A stretch of 64,000 nt of DNA. It comes from Symsagittifera roscoffensis (taxonomy: Eukaryota; Xenacoelomorpha; Acoela; Convolutidae). The position numbers and the translations under genes were made by a program. Positions within the stretch are counted from its first letter, which is position 1, and the number at the start of each line of letters is the position of its first letter. The notes under the pieces were generated by a model. The model did not search any database and had not been told where the DNA came from. It saw nothing but the letters and a program-made list of their open reading frames with translations. This document shows positions 25,661 to 36,020 of the stretch, one piece after another. The stretch covers positions 21,667,194 to 21,731,193 of the forward strand of contig NC_087071.1 in assembly GCF_963678635.1 (NCBI RefSeq), given 5' to 3'.

Positions 25661-25749
25661 AATGAGACCGAAAACAACAAACATTTATGAATATCAAATC
25701 TATATGCAATCCCAAATCAAATGTGGTCAATATTGTTTCATTGAAATGT
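25661..25749. other. 3' end region of the TRIM-like gene
   Basis: No canonical AATAAA signal is obvious after the stop; the sequence runs directly into the old copy of the 4.9-kb repeat family at about 25.75 kb. Confidence 0.4.
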
Positions 25750-26870
25750 TATTTTGCCTGCTAGTAAACAGGCTGACTATAACTTTGAGAAAAGTTATCT
25801 TTATTGCTTGAACCATTGAAAATTGGGAACAACTTTGTATTCGGGTGTATTATTTTTTCGTGTTTTCTACGCAAAATCGTGTACCACAAAAATTATCGGA
25901 CTGGGTTGAGTGATATATCATAAAACGTCTGACTTTTGTATAGTGATAAGGCGTTCACTTTGAAATCGTCAGATAGTCTTTTCGATCCCAAGACATGGCA
26001 ATGATAATGTGTGAGGATGAGCTGTCGCTGAACAAAAAAAAACAATTTGGAATGTGGCAAGATAACACAAATGGACTATCCCCGACAGTACTGTTAAGGC
26101 CTATTCGCAGGAACCACATTATTATTATAAACTCCTATGAGTGAGCAGGCTTACATTAGCTTAGTTATGCGTAATTTCAGACTTAATGTAGTTTTTAGCG
26201 CCTTAATGAGTTTTAGCGCACTATAATGTTTCAAAATGATCAAACATTTCAAAAACAAAGATTGAACCTTCTCAAAAAGAAATTTTATCAATTTTTTGGT
26301 TTATTTTTGACTGTTTTTTTAATTTGCATTTTTTACTATGACTGTCAAGTATGTCTAAGTTTAGTTTTTTGTTCCGATCCTTTTATCACAACAAGCTGGA
26401 AAAACGACGCTAAATTGAAAAAAGAAACATTTTTCGTATTTCTAAGATTATGGTTGGAGGATTTTGTGCTACTTGCACAGTAACCGGCTATTCTTTGTTA
26501 ATAAATACAAATTGTATCATGTATTTGGATTAAAATTACTGTATTTTAAGTTTTATAAAATCTATTTTGTACATATTTCAGAATTCATGATTTGTTCTGC
26601 AAGCTTCTTTTCATACGACAAACAAATATAGTCATCACCATTTTGTGCTTCAATTCAACTACATCTTCCGGCAGGGCGTAAGCGTTAGCCCCTATCTTCC
26701 TGCCCCAATCCAGCTGCCAGTTTGGTGTTTCTCAGCAAAAGTTCAAGTGTGTTTGATTGAGTATCCAGCAGAGAGTAGTCGACAATATTTGGTCCACTAT
26801 TTTCGATTAAGTTCTCAATTGGAATGAAACTCTGGATCTGTTGTCACTAGATTTATAGTGTGTTTTAACG
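25750..26870. repeat. Diverged copy of the 4.9-kb family (part equal to 0.34-1.58 kb of the unit)
   Basis: Colinear with 340-1580 of unit 1 at clearly lower identity. Landmarks are agtgataaggcgttcacttt, tacttgcacagtaaccggct and gtcactagatttatag. The tRNA-like boxes are retained. Family homology resumes at about 29.47 kb, so 26.87-29.47 kb is additional sequence within this copy. Confidence 0.8.
25936..25992 (+). repeat. tRNA-like box A/box B pair, old copy
   Basis: Box-A-like tagtgataaggcg (25940-25952) and box-B-like tttcgatccc (about 25980-25989). The box B here is closer to the GGTTCGANTCC consensus than in units 1 and 2, which supports a tRNA-derived origin that has since decayed. Confidence 0.4.
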
Positions 26871-27636
26871 CGCAATGAATTGAATAGCAAAATAACAAAA
26901 TAGCAAAATAACTTACAAGAAAGTATAACTCGCGCGAAAAACCAATAGCAGTAGCGAATGGCCACTTCATAGATAACAAGCAGTCATGACCTTGTGAAGA
27001 TGATACGCGACATAAATTTTTCGCCAAACAGCAATACGACAGCTTGCTGTCCCGAAAAAAAATTTCTTCAGTTTTTTTCATCACACTTTTGCATGCACGT
27101 ATTTGCAGTTGGTCAAAAATACATCGATTTGCGAAGAACTTATTTGGCTCTGAATTTTATTCAATCTGTATTGAGGAATATAGAGGCTAACCAAATTTTT
27201 CCAAATGAAGCTTTGATAATTACAAAATTTTTGAAAAAACCTAAGAAAGATTGAAATCAAAGCATTTTTACCAAAAGCATCTCAGACACCGCCAAAAGAG
27301 CAGTTAAAACATTCAGTATTTTTCTCCCTCAGACCAGTTTTGTTGTTTCTGGTTTCTCTTTTTTGCATTTTGATTCCGTTCTTTATCACTGGACTCCGCA
27401 GTTTATCGCTAAATTTAAAGGATTGTCCTTAGACTCAATGGATTTTCAGTGAAAAGGAAGTGCTTTGCGCTGTTACCCTACAAAATACCGAAACAGGTTG
27501 CGTTGCGTTGGTCACTTATCAAAAAGCAAAACAGGCAAGTTTAATTTTTTGGCTCCAAAAACTGCGTTTTTGTTGATTGCAGATGATTTATGGCTCCTCA
27601 AACATATATACAAAACATAATTGAAAACATATATGA

Positions 27637-28170
27637 ACAAGACTGCTCGTATCAGGGTGAAGCCCTGACTGTTCCGACTGCCTTTTAAAGTTTATGGAGC
27701 AGTAATAACATAAAAAAGTGAATGAAAAAAAAAACTTAAATAAAAATTTTTTTTTTCTAAAATTTGAAATTTTTTATGAAAATCATCCCCCCACACGCCA
27801 TAAAAGTACAAAAGGATAGATTTAGCTCATTGTAACAAAAGAATTATGGCAAATAAGCTTCTTTCAACCAATTTGGAACGATTTCTAAGACGAATTAACT
27901 CTCCGCTTACGCGTTAATAGCGCTAAATATATCGCGCGTTAATTGTCCCAAATTGGCCAAAATGGCAATCTTTACACCCCCGTAACATTACGAAAAATGA
28001 TCACAGATGATATATCTTTTCAAATTTAACCTCAGGACATAAAACACCTTTCGAATGATATAAAAAAAACTCCGTCAAAAATGGCTAGTTAAAAAGTCGA
28101 AATTTGTCTGAAGAAAAAAAAACCACCCCGAGCACAAATTTTCCGTCACTTTCGTATCGAAAATCGGAAC
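27637..28170 (-). mobile_element. Helitron2-like short element, copy A
   Basis: Near full length. Read on minus it begins GTTCCGATTTTCGATACG (the family has GTTCCGACT) after a flanking T, and ends with AGTCGGAAC, a CAGGG hairpin, then GAGCAGTCTTGT before a flanking T. The right end on plus reads acaagactgctcgtatcag. No target duplication is visible. No open frame of note. Confidence 0.85.
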
Positions 28171-28781
28171 AATAACTTATCAACATAAAAAATGCAACTC
28201 AAAATGGATTCATGTGTCATTTCATGAAAGTTTTGCTTACAATCTGACAAAGTGGACTCATTTGCTCTGAGAAAAACCATTATTGGAATTTTAAACATCA
28301 ATAATTTCATTATTACGTCACCTTATTAAAAACTGGAATTTGCAAAAATCCGAGAAAAAATTTTCAAGCTGACTATTCCCTAAACAATTTCCCTTGATCG
28401 TTCGTTTCAACTGGTTTTTAGGGGCGCTATCATCCTCTTTATTCATAGTTCTATGAAAAGAGAAACAGTTCCAATAACAAATTTGCCCTTTTCTCCTTCT
28501 TGAAAACAAGTGTATTGCCGGTTTTTTTCTTTATGAGCGCGCTAATGCAATCTAATCCATGAATCTAATTAAATGAAAATTTAGCCAGTAAGAGATGGGT
28601 TATAATTTAAATGCACTGACATGCGTCTGTATTCAGGGCAAAAACTTTTCTTTAATAGTACTCTTTACTTCGATTAAATTATTCAATTTTTTGTCCAAAT
28701 TCCGTTCAATTCGGTTAACAGAAAAACTGAAACTTGCCTCGAGGAAAAAGAGAGAAAAATCAAGACACTACATAAACTCGA

Positions 28782-29313
28782 ACAAGACTGCTCGTATCAG
28801 GGCGAAGCCCTGAATGTTCCGACTACCCTTTAAGGTTTATGGAGCAGGAATAACAAACAATTAAAAATTCAATGAAATGAAACAAAATGAAATTTTTTTT
28901 TCTAAAATTAAAATTTTTTATGAAAATCATCCCCCCACACGCCATCTAAAGCACAAAAAGATAGATTTCGCTCCTTGTAACAAACCAATTAGAGCAAACA
29001 AGCTTCTTTTAACCAATTTGGAACGATTTCTAAGACGGATTAACTCTCCGCTTACGCGTTAATAGCGCGAAATACATCGCGCGTTAATTGTCCCAAATTG
29101 ACCAAAATGACAATCTTTAAACCCCCGTAACTTTACGAAAAATGATCACAGGTTAAATATCTTTTCAAATTTGAGCTCAGGACAACAATACCTTTCGAAT
29201 GATATTAAAAAATTCCGTCAAAAATGGCTAGTTAAAAAGTCGAAATTTGTCTGAAAAAAAACCCACCCCGAGCACAAATAATCCGTTATTTTCGTATCGA
29301 AAGTCTGAGCAAC
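28782..29313 (-). mobile_element. Helitron2-like short element, copy B
   Basis: Near full length with a perfect hairpin (cagggcgaagccctg) and the internal pair of inverted repeats (gaatgttccgact at its plus-strand left end). The other terminus is mutated (gtctgagcaac in place of gtcggaac). It is flanked by A on both sides on plus, equal to T^T in the element's own orientation. Confidence 0.85.
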
Positions 29314-29927
29314 AACTAATCTACCAGAAACCGCATTTTAATTCATTTGAACTTGAGCCCGGACTTACTAACTGGCTATTTAGCAGTGTATTCGAAGGAA
29401 ATACACTGCTACATTCGAAGGAAGTACACTGCTAAATCCCTTTCTGAGAAGTCATTTAAAAAGGACAGCTCTTCTAACTAGCAGCGTGCAACCATTAAAT
29501 AATAACTTTGAAAAGCTTTTCCATCATTTGATAGAATACGGATAAAATGATCAATTGAAAAATAATTGCAAAAATTGATTGCGCTAACGAGATAAGAATA
29601 GCAAGTCTAGCTTCTAAATATCTTTCTGTGTCCTTCTAGGATGTTTTTTAGTCGGTTTTACGTTTTTAAACAAAAAATTTAAATTGCACAAGTCTTTTTT
29701 CAGCTCGTTCAAACAGCGTTGAAGAAGTATCCATCACGTGCTCATTTGCTTGAAAAAGGTAGATCAAGTTTACACTCAATTACGGTTAAAACAGTGTGTC
29801 ACAAAAAGTATAATAATCAAATATCTCAACATCAAAAGATCATAAATCCATTTTCCATGATCTTTACAACGTGTTTTACGATATACAAATTTTATATATT
29901 TCACCTGTCATATAAAAATAGTAATTC

Positions 29928-30260
29928 ACCTGTCAATGTTTTTCGTAAAGTTATGGGGGTTTAAGGATTGTCAATTTCAACAATTTGGGACAATTAAAGC
30001 GCAATATATTTCAGCGCAATATAATTAAAGCGCAATTAAAGCGTAAGCGGGGATAGTAACTGATTTGTTACTAGAAGCGATATCTATCACTCTGTACTTA
30101 ATATGTCGCGTGGGCGACAGTTTTTACAAAATTATCAGAATAAAAAAAATGTTTTTAATAGATTTGGTTTTGATTTTGTCATGTTGTTACTGCTCCATAG
30201 ACCTTAAAAGGCAGTCGGAAAATTCAGGGCTTTGCCATTATACAAGCAGTCTCTTTTGTT
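29928..30260 (+). mobile_element. Helitron2-like short element, copy F (5' truncated)
   Basis: Orthologous in position to the old copy at 3419-3873: it has the same right flank (gtctagtttcaagtaacgtcttctgtatcttt against tttctaatttcaaataaactcttctctatcttt, quoted in part). Only the right two thirds survive, ending cagtctcttttgtt. It is an ancient insertion shared by the whole repeat family. Confidence 0.65.
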
Positions 30261-30347
30261 GATGTTGTCTAGTTTCAAGTAACGTCTTCTGTATCTTTCT
30301 CCAGCCTTCAAAGATTTTCTGTCAATGGCTTATAGTTTCTTTTTATT

Positions 30348-30888
30348 GTTCCGACTTTCGATACGAAAGTAACGGAATAACTGTGCTCGGGGTGGGTTTT
30401 TTTTTCTTCAGACAAATTTTGACTTTTTAACTAGCCATTTTTTACGGAATTTTTTCATATCATTCGAAAGGTATTGTTGTCCTGAGCTCAAATTTGAAAA
30501 AATATTTTACCTGTGATTATTTTTTAAAAAGTTAGTGGAGTTTAAATGTTGCCATTTTGGCCAATTTGGGACAATTTGGGACAATTAAAGTGCGATATAT
30601 TTCGCGCTTTTAACGAGTAAGTGGAGAATTAATCCGTCGTAGAAAACGTTCCAATTTGGTTGAAAGAAGCTTGTTTGCCATAATTGAGTTGTTACAAGGA
30701 GCGAAATCTATCCTTTTGTACTTTATATGGCGTGTGGGTGGATGGTTTTCATAAAAAAGTTCAAAATTTAGAAATTTTTTTTTTCATTTTGTTTCAATTC
30801 ATTCAATGTTTTAATGTTATTACTGCTCCATAAACCTTAAAAGGCAGTCGAAAACTTCAGGGCTTCGCCCTGATACGATTAGTCTTGT
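30348..30888 (+). mobile_element. Helitron2-like short element, copy E
   Basis: Full length, starting GTTCCGACTTTCGATACG after a flanking T and ending cagggcttcgccctg, then ttagtcttgt before a flanking T. The inner inverted repeat is mutated (cagtcgaaaac). It sits in ttatagtttctttttat / tacaatttcag, while units 1 and 2 have the uninterrupted site ttatagtttctttttagtataacttcag (about 3951 and 8851), so the boundaries are supported by a paralogous empty site. Confidence 0.9.
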
Positions 30889-31473
30889 TACAATTTCAGC
30901 TCAAGTGATTACTCAATTTGACTTGAGCTGACTTGACAAGTCTGGCATGATCGGAATGGTTTTGAATAAGATTTAGCGTAACTGCCTTTTTGATGTTACA
31001 GCAAACAATACTGCGAGCGTGTCTAATGGAAGTTTTATATCTGTTGATTCGCCTTTTAAGGTAACTTAATACCTTTGATGGAAGAATGTTACTTTTCTTA
31101 ATTATAAAAATTAACTAGTTTTTTTTCGAAGTCTTCCTCCTCACGCATTTTCAGGTTTTAAAATTTTTAAGCTTTATTTGAATTAGTTAAAGTCCCTAGT
31201 TCCCAAGTTTAAAATGAAATGATTTTGGAGCTAACTCAAAGTACCGCTCTCGCTCGTCTTCAAAAGAAAACTGGCAAAACAATATGTTAGCGCAACATAA
31301 TTATACAAACAGCGCAAAATTATCATCTCAAACTTGCGTAACAGTCTCCAACTAAAAAAGCATAATTTTAGCAAGTAGTCACTGGTGGTTTATCTTTCTA
31401 AATTGAGCTCAATGCAGCAATGTTTTTCATACGATACAAAAAGTTTGCCAAAAAAGTAAGAAAACAAATTTAA

Positions 31474-31986
31474 ACAAGACTACTCGTATCAGGGCGAAGC
31501 CCTGAATGTTCCGACTACCCTTTAAGGTTTATGGAGCAGGAATAACAATTAAAAATTCAATGAAATAAAACAAAATTAATTTTTTTTTTCTAAAATTAAA
31601 ATTTCTTATGAAAATCATCATACGCCATATAAAGTACAAAAGGATAGATTTCACTCATTGTAACAAATCAAATAAGCTTCTTTCAACCAATTTGGAACGA
31701 TTTCTAAGACGGATTAACTCTCCGCTTACGCGTTAGTTGCACGAAATATATCGCGCGTTAATTGTCCCAAATTGGCCAAAATGGCAATCTTTAAACCCCC
31801 GTAACTTTACGAAAAACAATCACAAGTGAAATATCTTTTTAAATTCGAGCGCAAGGCAACAATACCTTTCGAATGATTTAAAAAATTTCCGTCAAAAATG
31901 GCTAGTTAAAAAGTCAAAATTTGTCTGAAGAAAAAAAACTCGTCCGAGCACAAATATTCCGATACTTTCGTATCGAAAGTCGGAAC
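31474..31986 (-). mobile_element. Helitron2-like short element, copy C
   Basis: Full length on the minus strand, with the left end GTTCCGACTTTCGATACG and a perfect hairpin near the right end. It is inserted in an A-rich site: aacaaatttaa before and aaaaaagcatat after. Units 1 and 2 have the empty version (aacaatttcaaaaaaaagtat) near 4533 and 9434. No target-site duplication. Confidence 0.9.
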
Positions 31987-32340
31987 AAAAAAGCATATGG
32001 TCGTTATCATGGAAAAATTCAACCATTAATCCAATTTCTAAATTAGTTGTCTAACATGTTCCCTAAGACTTCACAGCAGCCAGCGCCGTAGCAGCCAAAA
32101 AAGTTATCAATGATCGACATCAATGCCTTGGCCGTACGAAAGACAAGACAATCTATTTTTAGATATAAAAAGTGAAATAAATAAGATAATATTGCAATTT
32201 TTTGGGTAAGTGAGAGATAATTGAGTTGTGCGGCTTTTTATCCCTACAAATTTTCAGCTTTCGAGCAATTTGAAAAAAAGTCACACAAAATTTTATCTTA
32301 TAACCCTGGCCACCAAACTACAAGTTTATATCACCGCTTG

Positions 32341-33177
32341 TCTTTTTTCCTAAATTACAGGGATTTACAAGGCTAATTTCCGGCTGCTCTCTGAGGAATT
32401 CTGATTTAATATAAAAAACTCATTGAACAGAAAATTATCCGTCTAGATTTTTTGAACTTTTTCTATTCAAAGAATGTCAAATTTCAGATTTAAACTCTTG
32501 GAGTTAGAGATAACCACAAAAAATTTAAGAAAAGCCAATTGTCATCAAATTTAAACTGTCAATATATTTACGAAAAAAACACATTTTAGAACTTTTTGGT
32601 CTCATGATTGTAGACAAAAAATATATCTTTTTGAACTGTACCTAGTGGGTGTCTGTCTGGGCGTGTGTTTGGAGATGAAAACATATTCAAAATCCTTCCT
32701 CGATGTTTTGATCAAAAATTTCGTTCAGTCTGCAACAGTTTGACGCCCTGCGCACTATACCAAAAAATATATTTCATCTGTGATCAGTTTTCCTACAGTA
32801 ATTGGAAATTGCTTACAGCGGTTGGAGTTTGCGTAATGGAGTTTGCCCAGTTTAGAAATAGCGATTTATCTCTGAAGACTTTTAACTAACAAGGTCAGAA
32901 ACGCTTCGCTCTGACGCAAATTCAGTCATATCCTTTAATTTTTTTTTCATTAAATGTCACATATTCAGTTATAAAGTCGGATAATTAGAGATTTTACCAC
33001 AAAAAGATAGTTCAGTCATTTCGAAAGATTATTTATCACCTTTTTTCACATGGCTATAGAAATTTCATTATTTTTTGTGTTTATTTTTTCCCCTGCCTTG
33101 TTTAATGTTTTCGATTGAAATTTCAATTGGTTCAATAGACTTCAAAAACCAATGAAAGGCTAGACAACCACCATAGA
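32341..33177. repeat. Diverged copy of 10.49-11.35 kb
   Basis: Colinear with the second copy of the 0.92-kb duplication: ttacagcggttggagtttgcg, then gaaacgcttcgctctgacgc. The 225-bp frame across 32665-32889 is also present, broken, in the paralogues and shows no sign of selection. Confidence 0.75.
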
Positions 33178-33500
33178 CACCAGGGGCGGATCTAGGTTTT
33201 TCTTGAAAATTTTGTTGACCTTTTTTTAGGTCGACCAATTTGATTTTCTGACTACCAAGTCACTATAAAAACCCAATTTTGACCAAATTTTCTGCGCCGT
33301 AGGCGTATTTTGAAAAAAGGCGTTTTAGGCACTTTTTGGAAAATTTTGACCAAAAAATCGCGTTTTTTTTTGCCGCGCGATCCCTCCTCAAGTTTAGTAT
33401 AAATTGGCGCCAAAGGCGCTTTTTGAAAAATTTCAGGGTATGTCAGCTAAAAATGTATATCCCAAAATAGTACAAAAAGGGGAGGCGTCTTCGTTTTTTG
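33178..33500 (+). mobile_element. Left half of a CAGGGGCGGATCTAGG-type inverted-repeat element
   Basis: Begins accaggggcggatctaggtt, the best-preserved terminus of this family in the window. It continues through cccaattttgaccaaattttc and ggcgccaaaggcgctttttg to gtatgtcagctaaaaatg. The opposite end is missing, as at 11345-11750. Confidence 0.6.
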
Positions 33501-34970
33501 AAAAAAAAGGCTTATCATACAATTCCCAGATTATATGGCTAGCATTTTTTTCATGGCGACACAAAATTATTTCCAAGTAAATCTGAAATTGCTCCAAAAA
33601 AATTTTATTTTCTTTTCAACCGCAAATCGAATTTTGTATGCAAACGAACGTTATTTTCCGAAAAAAATTGCCTGTGAAATCTAATTTTTGGTGTGCATAA
33701 AGTAGTTCTGGATACGCTAATGTTAGATTTTTTTCAAAAATGCTGAAAGCATCTTTTTCTTTTGTATCGCATGTTTGTATATGTCTTGATCAATGTCTGA
33801 TAATTTGAAAAGTTTTTTACTTTCGTTATGTCTTTTTTCAAAGACAGCTCTAAGACAATTCAGCTCGTTTTCTATGTAATCTAAAGGAAAGACCGTCCAA
33901 CCTTTAATGCTGGAGTAAACCAATGTTTTGACACTTGCGTTCGGTTAACACATCCGAAAATTTTTCAAATATCAAATTTAGAAACAAAAACCAACTTTTT
34001 GGGTTATGGAAAAACACTTATAAAATGATTTCATTTAAGTTTTTGTACGTATGGAGCTCTATGAAATTTTATGATAAGAAATTTTGGTCAACCAGGGGAT
34101 AGACTCAATTAAATTTTTTCTAAATGGATACCTAAGAGTTTTGTTATTATTTGAGGCAAAATTTTTAGGTTACAGCAGTTTTGAGTTTGATCATTTTTTC
34201 GGACTTGGTAATCTATTTATTGGCTCTATTTTTGGCACAGCCGTTGTGCTGTCACAATTTTTAAAATTTTTTTGATATTGACTTGCCATAGTTTTGAATA
34301 GGTTAGGGCTAAGAAATTGCTGACTTTGTCTTTGTTTATGATCACGCATATTTTCTCCAACCATTGTTCGGGGCAGTTGATCAAATAATTGAAAAATTTA
34401 AGAAACACTTTTTCTGGTATTCAACAGATTTCAAGAAATAACATTAGTACAAAGTATCCTATAAATAAAAAATCCAAACGTCAAACATTACGAGGCCCAA
34501 CTGTGCATTTTGTGAATTGTGAGCAAACTCCGCAACAGACAAAATCAGACTTGTCGCCGAATCCACAAACGCAACTTTGCATTTTTTCTCTGATTTTTTC
34601 TGCTGCTTTGGATGCCACGGACGAATAGCTAAAACAACGTATTGCTCAAAACTGTTCCAAAAACAGGCAGCTTTGTGGCATCCGGTAACAGTTTGGGAAA
34701 TCCATGAACAAAAAATCATATATGTGCTAAGTAAGCTTAAGCTGTAGCGGAATCCGCAATTGTAAGTGGAATCCGCAAAATGTAGGAGGAGTCCGCGACC
34801 TGTAAGCGTATTCCGCAAACTGTAAAAAAAACCGAATAAATTTGCGGAATCCATTTACATTTGCGGAATCTGCTTACTTTTCCGGAACACGGAACAACTA
34901 CCCATATGCGCTCGTTGCAGACCCGCAACAAAATCAGTGTAACAAAAAAATTTACGTTACAGATATTTCT
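33501..34970. repeat. Dispersed block shared with 11.75-13.3 kb
   Basis: Diverged paralogue of the block at 11.75-13.3 kb (atatggctagcattttttt; ggcacagccgttgtgctgtca; gttgatcaaataattgaaaa). The small frames in it, such as 34084-34275 and 34459-34854, are not conserved in the paralogue and are not called. Confidence 0.7.
34738..34885. repeat. Short ~20-bp degenerate tandem repeat
   Basis: Six or seven imperfect copies of a phrase near gcggaatccgcaattgtaag, with variants such as gaggagtccgcgacctgtaag and gcgtattccgcaaactgtaa. Related phrases occur singly at 13.19 kb and 34.97 kb, so the repeat grew from a sequence already in the parental block. Confidence 0.7.
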
Positions 34971-35214
34971 GTGCGGAATCCACTGAAATTTGGTTAGTTG
35001 AAACCACTTATCTTTTGAAACATGTTAAAAGACTTGTCTCTGGAATCCAGAAACATACAGACATAAAATTAGGCGCCTACACAGTGCACAGTTATGGTAG
35101 CTTTTCTTAAACATTTGCATATTTTCCTTAAGAGGGATGTCAGAAAGGTGAGAAATATTATAAAAAGAAGAAAAACATCTGTTCTACTGAATAGATGTTG
35201 GAACATTTAGATAG

Positions 35215-35960
35215 TTATTGAAAAATCGATTTTTGAAAATTAATGTAGGTTTGGGCTAGAGAATAAAAAATGATAAAAAAATTGCAAAAAAACATCAGGA
35301 GAAGGATGAATAATTCTAGGGTATCGGCTATTAGGATTATACAGAGTTTGAAAAAAAATTGAAATGATTGAAAAAAAAGTTTGAAAGTGTATCTTGAATA
35401 TGGCTGACTGTTTGTGAAAGAAACACTTGAAGAAATGATTCGTTCCATCGAGATATTTTTTTATTTTTGAGGCTAAATTTGAGTGTGGTCGGATTATTTA
35501 TTGGTTTTTTGACAAGTGGGTTGGGTTTCGGCAATTTTTGGTGAAGGGAAGTTTCGAGGGCTCTTACGAATCTTCCTAGTTTTGTTTTTAATTATTGGAT
35601 GACTGGGGGTATCTAAGAGATATTAGTACTTTAGACTAAATGATCATGTCCATTTCGTTCTTTAGGCTTATTTAATATTTTTGCTTGAGGGATCTTTGAG
35701 GTGTAAGTTGGGACAATATTGTTGATCTTTGTTCTACTTGATAGGGGAACGTTGTAATATTGAGATTTTGTTTATTTCAGGTGTCAATTTTTAGCGGTTT
35801 ACTTATTTCTGACCTGGAGGTCTTTTAGTTATAGTTAGAGATACGCTTGAAGGTGATTGTTTGTCGGCTAAAGAAGTCACGTTAAAAATAAGGTGATGAT
35901 TAGGAAAGGTTCTTATTGGCTGAGTTTGAACTAGTTTGTTCAAGTTCTTTTCAGCATGAA
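35215..35960 (-). pseudogene. Possible third ORF (env-like) remnant of the Ty3/gypsy element
   Basis: Downstream of the integrase end on the minus strand, fragments in different frames stay open. One ends with a long hydrophobic stretch (LELFILLLMFFCNFFIIFY) followed by a short tail, as in a membrane anchor close to a C terminus. Some Ty3/gypsy lineages carry an envelope-like third gene in this position. There is no other motif, and the region is broken by frameshifts, so this is a suggestion from position and hydrophobicity only. Confidence 0.25.
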
Positions 35961-36020
35961 ATTTGAGAAATTGTACGGGTATTTAAAGGATCTTCCAAGA
36001 GGTGAAAATGTTAATTAATT

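Larger units (their letters stand above)
26871..29470. repeat. Segment shared with 48.4-49.0 kb, carrying two small elements
   Basis: Between the two halves of the diverged 4.9-kb copy lies about 2.6 kb. Parts of it recur at 48.41-49.02 kb (tgcatgcacgtatttg against tgcatacacataaatttg; ccttttctccttcttgaaaa against ccttttctccttctcgaaaa; cttgcctcgaggaaaa against tttgcctcgaggaaaa). Two Helitron-like elements are inserted, at 27637-28170 and 28782-29313. Short frames here are not supported as genes. Confidence 0.6.
29470..32340. repeat. Diverged copy of the 4.9-kb family (part equal to 1.59-4.88 kb of the unit)
   Basis: Colinear with units 1 and 2: tttgatagaatacgg, cagctcgttcaaacagcgttgaag, then gatgttacagcaaacaatac, and cagccagcgccgtagc with gacatcaatgcc near the end. 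About 1.5 kb in the middle is absent: the section corresponding to about 2.0-3.5 kb. Two younger elements (30348-30888, 31474-31986) interrupt it at points where units 1 and 2 are uninterrupted. Confidence 0.8.

Noticed and set aside
34459-34854. 131-codon minus frame as a gene
   Set aside because: It overlaps the 20-bp tandem repeat and the dispersed block, and no equivalent frame exists in the paralogue at 12.9-13.3 kb.
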